The notes under the pieces were generated by a model that was given only the letters and a program-made list of their open reading frames with translations, ran no database searches and was not told where the DNA came from. A stretch of DNA of 30,984 nucleotides from Nemertoderma westbladi (Eukaryota; Xenacoelomorpha; Nemertodermatida; Nemertodermatidae), in assembly GCA_032718475.1 (NCBI GenBank), contig JAUCBJ010004343.1:1-30984 (forward strand), given 5' to 3'. A program made the translations under genes and the position numbers. This document shows, one piece after another, positions 9,501-18,400 of the stretch (position 1 is the first letter of the stretch; every line of letters starts with the position of its first letter).

Positions 9501-10190
9501 GATGATGGTCGAAAGGAAGCTATTGCCCCTAATTCTCTATTGGATGATGACGGTCGAAAGAAAGCTATTGCCCCTAATTCTCTATTGGATGATGAAGGTC
9601 AAGGAAAAGCTATTGCTCCTGATTCTCTATTGGACGATAAAGGACAAGGGAAAGCTATTGGTCCTAATTCTCTATTGGACGGTGACGGTCGAAAGAAAGC
9701 TATTGCCCCTAATTCTCTATTGGACGATGAAGGACAAGGAAAAGCTATTGCCCCTAATTCTCGATTGGACGATAAAGGACAAGGGAAAGCTATTGCTCCT
9801 AATTCTCTATTGGACGATGACGGTCGAGAGAAAGCTATTGCCCTTAATTCTCTATTGGACGATGAAGGACAAGGAAAAGCTAGTGCCCCTAATTCTCTAT
9901 TGGACGATAAAGGACAAGGGAAAGCTATTTCTCCTAATTCTCTATTAGACGATAAAGGACAAGGGAAAGCTATTGGTCCTAATTCTCTATTGGACGATGA
10001 CGGTCGAGAGAAAGCTATTGGTCCTAATTATCTATTGGACGATAAAGGACAAGGGAAAGCTATTGGTCCTAATTCTCTATTGGACGATGACGGTCGAGAG
10101 AAAGCTATTGGTCCTAATTCTCTATTGGACGATAAAGGACAAGGGAAAGCTATTGTTCCTAATTCTCTATTGGACAGTGAAGGGCGATGA
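6585..10190 (+). CDS. MSH5: MSH5, meiotic MutS homologue, with a repeat-rich C-terminal tail
   Basis: An intact single-exon ORF of 1201 residues from ATG 6585. MSH5 pairs with MSH4 as a clamp on recombination intermediates and promotes meiotic crossovers. Family landmarks in order: a connector/lever core with RALGGLLKILEKN, FHTENHPSVYK and EGLSVYGVLNRC; RLWFMRPT; DEKKRTFNSLNEFL; then the MutS ATPase with Walker A GPNASGKS (654-661), the SFVPAE and TRIHTCESISTGLS segments, and Walker B LVLIDEFGKGT (D733 E734). The ATPase looks functional. Two features are odd. A Ser/Thr-rich insertion of several dozen residues lies at about 105-190. From residue 963 to the end the protein consists of sixteen 15-residue tandem repeats. 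Human MSH5 is 834 residues and has neither the repeats nor an intronless gene. A (TA)n tract lies just before the ATG. Confidence 0.95.
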   Translation: MDLEGNSESIVRPEPSEPDNTEDDNESDERPVVILSVIWAGQKLGAAFYDVNSALIHLVPDIAENKEFVMLNSLKVQTDPSLIITSVRQDLQFQERLKRLCGLSLPKSNKVNNLMSRTTTTDSSLDLQGSSTDNIHTSNNILINSVSTGGVRSKLLGPSKERVMALSSDVNTPAVSLDKSLGGSDSTCYYEELGANDFNYSVAMSRILSLQLPWMLANLSEMERNVYLRGLLPLDNINMSRALGGLLKILEKNKYRISATLGRLPIIGFQIYPINNTLIINDATISGLKIFHTENHPSVYKRSCKGSGRKEGLSVYGVLNRCMCRPGSMLLRLWFMRPTKDISLITDRQKAIEFLSLSSNLELVKRLCEILKNVKNISTILVKMSESQAKVTDWIVLHKTINSLLELANICSEYKVAVPIFQSFSDVYTQEIVKVAQIIWRIIDFKESVRVGKFTVRCDIDTELDEKKRTFNSLNEFLNVVVKHEINDLPQVILECNLMYLPQLLFLLKIKYDLPIKPSDQHLGPGMQYCFSADGADYYKSQRCRDLDNLFGDLENDINNHEMRIMLRLQDTILQHNVLLNKALYLATELDCLISLAKCSIEFNLVKPVISKTNGQLLIKGGRHLLQELCVNQFVANDACLGAQDDIRMRIITGPNASGKSIYLKQIGIIVYLAHIGSFVPAEAVEMGITDGIYTRIHTCESISTGLSAFAYDLTQICESIATATNQSLVLIDEFGKGTSPTDGLALLSAVLRYWLQKGSQCPLSLVSTHFHNLSDTDLVHPTNFPVVQYHRMKTIYQGTQLVYLYQLTTGSASSSHGNQVALDVGIPYEIVSRADYIRQCMADKTPINRLWSPHQAKQMSRCRIAVAKLLGLTRNIDNPLSGDAAMKYLNNFINPLFRGDWDHRLDECVRDSSLIDQLVEGSCTIGNVVSNRSSGQEMSYSERQIRGGIGPTSPLHNEEQGKAIALNSLLDDDGRKEAIAPNSLLDDDGRKKAIAPNSLLDDEGQGKAIAPDSLLDDKGQGKAIGPNSLLDGDGRKKAIAPNSLLDDEGQGKAIAPNSRLDDKGQGKAIAPNSLLDDDGREKAIALNSLLDDEGQGKASAPNSLLDDKGQGKAISPNSLLDDKGQGKAIGPNSLLDDDGREKAIGPNYLLDDKGQGKAIGPNSLLDDDGREKAIGPNSLLDDKGQGKAIVPNSLLDSEGR
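9471..10187 (+). repeat. Coding 45-bp minisatellite, 16 units, in MSH5
   Basis: Sixteen units of 45 bp (the last one codon short) encode KAIAPNSLLDDDGRK-like repeats. Two unit types intermix: one ends in DDDGRK/E and the other in DDKGQG or DDEGQG. The unit is a multiple of three, so length changes keep the frame. All units stay open and the LLD core is almost invariant. A second frame is also open across most of the array, which is a by-product of periodicity. Confidence 0.95.
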
Positions 10191-10409
10191 GAAGCTAATG
10201 GTCGTATTCCAAATACGGGTGGAGAAGGGCAAACAGGGGTACGTATTGTTCCTCCTTCGCAATGAATGGCAAACTGGTGATAAATCTATGTTCGAAAAAG
10301 ACTATGAAGAAGGTGGATGCTCTTGGTTTATTAGATAATCAAATTGGTAGGGCAATACTGATTGAAATGAAAAGCCCAGATTTCAATTATTATTACATTT
10401 TGTACTCAT

Positions 10410-10498
10410 ATGATATTTATTATAAATATCATAATCGATAGTACGATAGCTCAGAGCTCACGTGAAAACGTTTTCAATTAATAAATGAAGACAATAAA
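10410..10498 (+). terminator. MSH5 3' region: palindrome and AATAAA
   Basis: A short palindrome (GATATTTATTATAAATATC, about 10412-10430) precedes AATAAA at 10493-10498, about 300 bp after the MSH5 stop. The AATAAA is the first good plus-strand polyadenylation hexamer after the gene. Confidence 0.4.
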
Positions 10499-10499
10499 A

Positions 10500-11045
10500 T
10501 TAAATTACATAACGCCAGAGGGTAAAAGGAACAAGTGTCGCGGACACGTAGGTAACTGGTGTATTAACGTATAACTGATACCGGGTAATAATGTTACATA
10601 TAACATAGGTAAATGGCTACAGTAGCAATACGGTCATACACATAAGCAGTATCACGGTAACAGAGCAGGTCTGCTATCCAGCAGTCAGGGTAAGGGTGAT
10701 ACAGCTCCGCAAGTGTGCAGAGCCAGGTAATCAGATAGTCTGATGCCTGCTCACCGGGGGACCGGTCTTACACCTAACAGTGTGACGTCACCCGGTGTGA
10801 TCTAACTAGTGACCACACAAGGTCTGTCAACCGGCTTGACGGTTGGCTGGCGTAAAACTCACTTTCATCACGGCCATTCAATGAAGGCACCCCCCTGGAA
10901 AGCAAAATTTAAAAATGAATTTTGTCGATATAGGCTGCGCTATAGTTTGGATATATTATTAGCCCTACATTTAGACACACACCTTGTCAATTTAACTTCA
11001 GTCTTGTAAAATGCATGTGAGTTACTTTGTAACCTTATTTTGTAC
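10500..11045. other. Intergenic, nothing recognised
   Basis: Moderately GC-richer than its surroundings, with a short inverted repeat (CAACCG...CGGTTG near 10828-10845) and a TGACGTCA at 10783-10790. No coding signal or tRNA. Confidence 0.35.
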
Positions 11046-11049
11046 AGGA

Positions 11050-11825
11050 CCCCCCCCCCCCCCCCCCCCACCCACGTATTGTTCTACAAATCTTTTGAGA
11101 TTACATGACAATTGAAATAGAGATGGTTTCACATGGGACGCAGCAAACGTGGCCCACGAGCAATCTTCACCCTTAAAATGACTGTTAGCTACCTCGTTTA
11201 TTGTTTTGGTTATAAATGTAACCTATCGTGTCTGTAACCTGCTCCTTTCCCTCAATCAGACGAAGGTTGGACGCAGGCGAAGATCGTACCCAAACCTTCA
11301 CATCGCTCCTCCTTAGTGGGTGAGCCAGAATTTGTATTTTTGCTCTACAAGCGTTTAAAAAAAGGTGTATCCGCCGATATTGTACCAGTTACACCGCGGT
11401 TATTCGTAACTTGTTGGTACTGTTAGAAAGCTGACTGTGCAAGGATTCCAAATATGTAACACAATCTGCATTTTCGTCGTAAAATAGCTGCGATATAGGC
11501 GTTGAAAAGTTACAGGATTTTACAGCTGCGCAAGGCAATTTTGTTCTATTTAAAATAAATACACCATATGCTATAGCATATTTTGTTTATCGCATAAGGT
11601 AGCTTGGCAACAATGCAATACCGCTTTAATCATACTATTACGTAGTTATTCAGACATATAGGACTTATGCAATATCGACGGAGTCACCTTTTTTAAATGC
11701 TTGAAGCTAAACAATGAATAGCAAAAATAAAAATTCGGGCTCACCCACTAAGGAAGGAGGAGGGAGTGACACTATCTCTTTTTAAAATTTCATATAATAA
11801 CAACACTATATACCAGGACATTGTG
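11050..11825. mobile_element. Compact non-autonomous inverted-repeat transposon with poly(C) end
   Basis: The left end starts with a 20-base poly(C) (11050-11069), then GAGATTACATGA and, further in, GGGTGAGCCAGAATTTGTAT, ACAAGCGTTTAAAA and CGATATTGTACCAGTTACAC. The right end (about 11665-11825) has these blocks inverted: GCAATATCGACGGAGTCACC, then CGGGCTCACCCACTAAGGAA, ending near ACACTATATACCAGGACAT. Between the left arm's first block and its GTGAGCC block, about 150 bp related to the 539-747 element has been inserted. No ORF resembles a transposase. The outer right poly(G) is missing. Confidence 0.7.
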
Positions 11826-11829
11826 TATG

Positions 11830-12506
11830 TCCGTCAATGAACCAGTGGGACTGACTATATATTGAAACGTTTTGGGTGATTTTGGTAGGAAATTTTATTG
11901 TGATCAATAACCCGACTAATGCCCACTTTGCATCTTTAAGGATTTTGTTTCATTTGCCATTAAAAAATTGTCCCCAAGAACGCTTTTTTAAGACAAATTC
12001 ACTCGAAATAATAAATTTACTGTAGAAAATTAACAAATGGTACGTTTTCATCACAATTAAACGTAGGCCTACATCACCTGTATCCCCATATTATTACACA
12101 CTTTTATGACAATTTTAATTTCAGTCACACCTTACATATTTTCACGTAATTTTACAATACAATTGTGGAATAGTTTTTTAAATAAATATATTATTATACA
12201 ACCAGGAATTTAAGATTGATGCAATGGTATGTTATTGAATTAATTTTTAAAATTAATTTATCTGTACCAAACTTCGTTAACGTTACGGTATAGCACTCTT
12301 TGAGACTTGAAACCGGGGCTGCTCCCATTGGAATAATAGTGAGTAAAAACATTCTGGAACACACCCCTGAGGGATCGAAAATCGTATTGATTTTGCATAT
12401 AAAGTAAAGCAAGGTGTCGAATTTGGTCACGTTTAGGAAAATCCTCAATAATGCCAGTTGGGCATGAGTCGGATTATTGATGGCAACGATGACCTACCCG
12501 AATCAG
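11830..12506. other. Intergenic, AT-rich
   Basis: No coding signal. A minus-strand ORF of 84 codons (12194-12448) has no recognisable family and lacks compositional support. Confidence 0.4.
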
Positions 12507-12660
12507 TTAACCCTTTACGTACCAAAGATAAATTACATAAATTTTTACTTCCAAGGACCAAGAAATATATATTTGATTGGACAAAGGTTTTTTTTTCTTG
12601 TCGGACCAGAGATTTTTATATAAAGAGGATAATCATATTAATACTTATCCAGCCCTAAAA

Positions 12661-12740
12661 GGCGGCACACTGCCGCATTTAACCATTTTCGAAATTTTTT
12701 AATCTATCATTTGAACTCCCTGGGGCGGCACACAGCCGCC
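12661..12740. repeat. GGCGGCA palindromes, left subterminal pair
   Basis: GGCGGCACACTGCCGC at 12661-12676 and GGCGGCACACAGCCGCC at 12724-12740. A third copy follows at 12916-12932. They are isolated GC islands in AT-rich sequence. Confidence 0.8.
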
Positions 12741-12915
12741 TTAATTTTTTCTAACAAAATTATTGGCTAAATTGAAATTTAATCGCATAAATTATGTATT
12801 TTAAAATACCCTCAAACCAATAGAAATCCCTTCAAGCAATATTAAAGAACTTGATTATGACCTCTATTTTTACGCCCCAATAGTGATAAGAAAGTTATAA
12901 GAGGTTTTAAATAAA

Positions 12916-12932
12916 GGCGGCACTCTGCCGCC
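12916..12932. repeat. GGCGGCA palindrome, third copy
   Basis: GGCGGCACTCTGCCGCC lies immediately before the nested LINE fragment. Confidence 0.8.
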
Positions 12933-12942
12933 CTGGGCTTTA

Positions 12943-13737
12943 ATTGCTGATGACTTAGGAGTACTCTCATTCTACGGCTCCTCAGCTCATTAGAACATGC
13001 TGCTTCTAGTGTTGGTCTTTTTTTTATTAACTCCTGAAAGACCAAAATTTTGACAGTTAACTTTGAAAGTCCTCAGGATGATCGGATGAGCATAAGCTCA
13101 AAGGATGGTATGCTTGAGCATGTGGACGACTTCTGTTACCTGGGATCATGGATCCGGAAGTCAGGCGAGGACCTTCGAATACGTAAGGGAAAGGCATGGG
13201 CAGCCTTGAATAGGCTTCCCAGGATTTGGAAGTCACAGGGAATTAATCGGAAACTTAAGGTCCGATTATTTACAGCAGCAGTAGTTCCAGTACTCCTATA
13301 TGGGAGTCAATGCACTGGGCTCTAACTGCTGCGGACACCAAATCTCTGGATGGCACATTCACAAGAATGCTACGGCGGGTTCATTGTGTCAAGTACAATG
13401 CACACATCTCCAACCAGACACTATATAACATTGGGGGTGTCTCATTGGTTCCCCCAAGCTTGACACTAGAACAAAGTCGCCTCCGCTTTGCAGGTCATTG
13501 CTTTCACCGTGAGGACCAGCCAGTGCATAATCTTGTACTTTGGCAGCCTCATGGAGTGAATAAGCATGGTGGACAGCCCATGACATTCTTGAGACGCATC
13601 TTAAAGGACCCTGGCCTTGAAGATGCGGATGATCTAGCAAATGTCATGGGTGATAGGGAGTTGTGGCGGCGCAATTTCGTCGACAAGCCGGCACAGCATT
13701 CTAAAAAAGCAGCTGCAATGCAGCATGCCGATCCTAG
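12943..13737 (+). mobile_element. LINE 3' fragment nested in the piggyBac-like element
   Basis: A second forward copy of the 4230-5085 LINE, about 95 percent alike by eye. It starts at the same place in the RT domain (GCTGATGACTTAGGAGTACTC), has a small deletion in the EGAQRL region, and a frameshift near 13310 (the tgcTGG codon region) that splits the frame into two. It ends with the same GCCGATCCTAGTAGTA tail. The two copies share a 5' truncation point, which could mean a common truncated source copy. Confidence 0.85.
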
Positions 13738-13767
13738 TAGTAAGGGTTTAATTTATAATTATTTAAA

Positions 13768-13857
13768 GGCGGCACACTGCCGCCCTTATGAACATGGTCC
13801 TGAATTATTTAGAATGAAAAAGGCGGCACTCTGCCGCCCTTGCGGCTGTTTGCCGCC
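13768..13857. repeat. GGCGGCA palindromes, right subterminal cluster
   Basis: Copies at 13768-13784 (GGCGGCACACTGCCGCC), 13822-13838 (GGCGGCACTCTGCCGCC) and a looser one at 13842-13857 (GCGGCTGTTTGCCGCC). They mirror the left cluster. Confidence 0.8.
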
Positions 13858-13889
13858 ATTTTTAGTGTTGGTACGCAAAGGGTTAAAAC

Positions 13890-15097
13890 ATTTACTATAT
13901 ACTTCCATGCACGGTATAGTACAATATATGCCGTAATAAATAGAACTCCCCCCCTGTCATATGCCGAATTTAATGGAGATTTCAAATTTGCAAGCAGCAT
14001 TCTCATATCTTTACTCAAACTCAAGTTATTACCCAAAACGTAAAAGCTAGTCTGATTTTTGACAGCTATATATAGCTACATTTACAATTGACTTCAATTG
14101 TTTTATTAGCGAGGATTAAAACAGGGACTCCTGTTTTTTTTTTCGTCCTAAATTCCGGAGTGGTTTAGCGGTTATCAACACCCCCCCCCCATTGACTAAT
14201 AGACGACTTTGCTGGCTGTGCTCAACAAATATCTCTGCGGAGTTCGGAAATTGTCAAAACATTATAAGTTTATTTATACAAATAGATTTATAATAATTAT
14301 TTTACTAACACAATGAGAAGATTAAGTAATTAAAATATACGAAGACTGCAATAATATACATAATTCACTGCCAAATATAATTATAAAACGCATTGCAGCA
14401 CATTAAGTTTAAAGATAATAGACAAACGGTTAACGAAAGTTTAGCAATTATTGTACATAATATGGATACCAAAATAAACGAATAAGTTACCAGTTTTTTA
14501 TGATAACAATAATCGATGTACATTATCATTCTCTCGGATAGAGCAGGCCGTTATAACAACAATAAAATAAAGGTAGTCAACATCCAAATACATAATTATA
14601 TAAAACAATAGCTAGAGAAGTCCTCAACGATTAATGGGTTCTTTTAGAGATAATAGCACATTGTAATAGGTTAACTCCTAAAGAAAGTTGTCAAATTATG
14701 TGTTTATCTTTATGATAAAAACATAATTTAATACCCAATTGGAATCAATGATATCGAAATCTTTGAGGATTTAACTTGGAATATCAGAATCACGTGAACT
14801 AATTTAATAATTTAAATAAAATATATGGTTTCATAAGAAATTGTCGTTATCCAGTTGTATTTTACTGATATTTAGTAATATTATTATTAATATTAATAAT
14901 AAATATTAATATTATTAATAAATAGACTAACAGATAGTGGAAAATCAATTGAATTGCAATAATAAAGGTACAGAAAACAAGCGGAAGCTTTTTAAGATAC
15001 TAATATTTCTATTAACTTCAGTCCCAGAGTAATTAAAAACATCTTCAAAAAGTTGAACTGTTGTATTGTATTAGTTCGAGGGCAATATCTGTGTGAC
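13890..15097. other. AT-rich flank, RAD54L2 3' side
   Basis: Downstream of the minus-strand RAD54L2 stop. Contains a 10-base poly(C) at 14181-14190, an AT palindrome cluster at about 14876-14925, and minus-strand AATAAA hexamers (as TTTATT) near 14102 and 14272 that could end the transcript. No other gene signal. Confidence 0.4.
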
Positions 15098-15453
15098 TCA
15101 GTCACTGTCCGATAGGACAATGACGTCATCGCAGCGGGGTAGTGATTGGTTAATCGGTCGAGCGCTGCTCAGGGGCAGGGCGGACCCTGATTGGTTAAAA
15201 GATCTGCTGCCACCCAGGGGTAGGAAGGACTGTGATTGGTTGACGGGTCGGCCGCTACTAAGCCCGGCCGATTGGCCAGCCGCACCGGTGGGGGTGGCGC
15301 TGGGCCGGGGCCCCGATTGCACCGCGAACAGACTGTGGTCCATGGTCTGCACGAAGTAGGACCGGTCGCTCGCGTAGACCAGGTTCACCAGCTCCCCAGC
15401 CGGGATCCGCTCCCGCAGGTTGCCCGAGCGACTGGATCCCGGGATGGGAATGT
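15098..15453 (-). CDS. RAD54L2: RAD54L2 last exon with C-terminal SIM-like motif
   Basis: Acceptor TTTCAG precedes 15453 and the stop is at 15098-15100. DIPIPGSSRSG and ERIPAGELVNLV correspond to the vertebrate DIVIPGTNSS and ARISAGESIHVI segments. A low-complexity stretch with three NQS-containing repeats (RPVNQSQSFLPL, SRSFNQSGSALPL, ARPINQSLP) follows. The protein ends DDVIVLSDSD, a textbook SUMO-interacting core (VIVL) next to acidic and serine residues. It replaces the roughly 400 residues that follow in vertebrates but keeps their terminal DDDVIEV-like ending. Confidence 0.88.
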
Positions 15454-18400
15454 CTGAAACAGAGAAACGGAAAACACATGGGTCAGAAATCGAGATGGCA
15501 GAAGACCTGCAATAATATAACATTAGGGGCCTTTCTTGGGGTTGAGGTGTTACTGCGATATGGACTCACCGTAACGCATGGCTCGCTCACCATCATGTAA
15601 ACATGACTCTATACTAGACAAAGTTAAGATATGCAAGTGTGTATACGGTACCCTTATATACTATTATACCCTGACAGTAAAACAAGTAATGTGACTGCCG
15701 ATAGTCTGACGACTTATTTCCAGTGCGGTCCCCCCTGAACTATACTCCCCAGATGAGATGAAACTCCAGTACTCATTTAGCTACCATAAAAAGATGAAAG
15801 CAGAGATACGCGCTGGGGTTAGTCTCTTTAAAGGCATTAGCATATTGCTAAAACGATAACTGCCCCGGCCCCCATACGAGGATCGAATGCAACCACTACA
15901 CCAAGGCGATGTGGATGGTTTTCGATATTTCCTCACTTCTTAGAAACAAACAAAAATAATTTAAATTTAAAATATTATATTTCATTATTTATGCGACACA
16001 CGATATTGCAGGGGAGATTACAATTTGTGCCGAACTGGGACATAGGGGGCAGGAAGTGTCAAATTTCGCGGAAAAAACCGTGACATCATTTATAAACGGG
16101 CACTAAAACTATAAATATTATACAACAAAAAAAAAACAATATTGAATATTGTTTGTTGTATATGGTAATTTAATTGTAGATCAATCAGTAATTTAAATAA
16201 GGATTACATTTTGGTTAATTTACGAAAATTCGACGTTATATTATTCGGATTTATATTAAAAAAAATAGTAAATTAAAAAAACCTTCACCCAAATTCCAAC
16301 GCAATAGTAAGTGTTGTTAGGGTGAAGCGATCCCCCACCAGACCTCGGTTTTAACCCTGCGTTAAACGTTAGTTGAACCCATGTCATCCAGAGCCCTTAC
16401 AGCTAAGAGCATACAGGCACAGTGCATTAATTATTATAAGTGGAAAATAAAATACATATTTTCGGACTCGCACCTTTGGGAAGTCGTACGTTTTTCATGC
16501 CGAGTATCCGTAGATTTCCGGGGAGGGTTGGGGGTTGCAACGGCAACCCCGGGTGCGGAGGTTGGTGGTGTCGGGGTTGATTTGGGTTGAACTGGAAGCG
16601 GGACATCGCGTTGGAAAACATTGGGCGGACGCTAACCGTCGGTCGAGAATAAACTGGGTTCCTAAGGATAAAGAATTCTAGAATATAGGAAGTTGTTAGT
16701 TATAAAGTTTGAATACGAGAATAACACATTAAATATAAAACCAAACGGCTAAACACGTTACACAAACAAGTCTTGGTTACATCCAAATGTAATTTAACTT
16801 TAGATCCAAATGTAATTAAATTTTGGTTGCTATTTAGCCAAAAAAAAATATTTTCAATTAGTGTTTAAATAGATTTGACTAATACGCCAGCGTGCTACGC
16901 ATTGGATGTAGCCATACTAGAACGGATATAGGACAATTGGGAAACATTATTAAAAATCATAATTTCTGTTTGTGTCCGTGTCCCAATTGTCCGGGTCCCT
17001 TACAGAATATCATTTAACTTAGACTTCTAGAGTTACTAACCGTCCAGTTAGTGGGACGGGTCCTCTCCCAGACTGTTTCTCAATCTCATAGGTTCGTCTA
17101 GCCAGTCTCTCCTCCGCTTTGGTTAGTCTCTGGTCCTGTCGATCCTCCAGCAAGGATTCGTGTTCGAATGGAGCCTATTGAAATGAGTTACAGCGTTACC
17201 GAATGGGTAACAGCGTTACGGAATGGGTTACAGCGTTACGAAATGGGTTACAGCGTTACGGAATGGGTTACAGCGTTACGGAATGGGTTACAGCGTTACC
17301 GAATGGGTTACAGCGTTACGAAATGGGTTACAGCGTTACGGAATGGGTTACAGCGTTACAGAAAGGGTTACAGAGTTACGGAATGGGTAACAGCGTTACG
17401 GAATGGGTTACAGCGTTACGGAATGGGTTACAGGGTTACGGAATGGGTTACAGCGTTACGGAATGGGTTACAGAGTTACGGAATGAGTTACAGCGTTACG
17501 GAATGGGTTACAGCGTTACGGAATGGGTTACAGCGTTATGGGATGGGTTACAGAGTTACGGAATGAGTTACAGCGTCACGGAATGGGTTCCAGCGTTACG
17601 GAAAGGGTTACAGCGCTACGGAATGGGTTACAGCGTTACGAAATGGGTTACAGCGTTACGGAATGGGTTACAGCGTTACGGAATGGGTTACAGAGTTACG
17701 GAATGGGTTACAGCGTTACGAAATGGGTTACAGAGTTACGGAATGGGTTACAGCGTTACGGAAAGGGTTACAGCGTTACGGAATGGGTTACAGCGTTACG
17801 AAATGGGTTTCAGCGTTACGGAATGGGTTACAGAGTTACGGAATGGGTTACAGCGTTACGGAATGAGTTACAGCGTCACGGAATGGGTTCCAGCGTTACG
17901 GCAAGGGTTACAGCGCTACGGAATGGGTTACAGCGTTACGAAATGGGTTACAGCGTTACGGAATGGGTTACAGGGTTACGGAATGGGTTACAGCGTTACG
18001 AAATGGGTTACAGAGTTACGGAATGGGTTACAGCGTTACGGAATGGGTTACAGAGTTACGGAATGGGTTACAGCGTTACGGAATGGGTTACAACGTTACG
18101 GAATGGGTTACAGGGTTACGGAATGGGTTACAGCGTTACGGAATGGGTTACAGAGTTACGGAATGGGTTACAGCGTTACGGAATGGGTTACAGCGTTACG
18201 GAATGGGTTAGAGCGTTATGGGATGGGTTACAGAGTTACGGAATGAGTTACAGCGTCACGGAATGGGTTCCAGCGTTACGGAAAGGGTTACAGCGCTACG
18301 GAATGGGTTACAGCGTTACGAAATGGGTTACAGCGTTACGGAATGGGTTACAGCGTTACGGAATGGGTTACAGAGTTACGGAATGGGTTACAGCGTTACG

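Larger units (their letters stand above)
12507..13886. mobile_element. piggyBac-like non-autonomous element with TTAA flanks
   Basis: TTAA at 12507-12510 is followed by CCCTTTACGTACCAA; at the other end TTGGTACGCAAAGGG is followed by TTAA at 13883-13886. A TTAA target duplication and 15-bp inverted ends starting CCCTTT are hallmarks of the piggyBac superfamily. There is no transposase, so the element is non-autonomous. Both subterminal regions carry near-identical GC-rich palindromes (GGCGGCACWCTGCCGCC). A LINE fragment (about 12943-13737) sits between them as a nested insertion. Confidence 0.75.

Noticed and set aside
9409-10338. Second-frame ORFs over the MSH5 repeats (KLLPLILYWT-type)
   Set aside because: Shadows of the 45-bp coding repeat; the MSH5 frame is continuous with the conserved ATPase domain.
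14155-14195. tRNA or SINE head (GTGGTTTAGCGGTTATCA) next to a poly(C)
   Set aside because: Only an A-box-like piece; no B box follows.
3153-15128. TGACGTCA (CRE-like) at 3153, 3171, 10783 and 15121
   Set aside because: Three of the four lie in conserved coding exons, where codons explain them; regulatory function cannot be argued from sequence alone.
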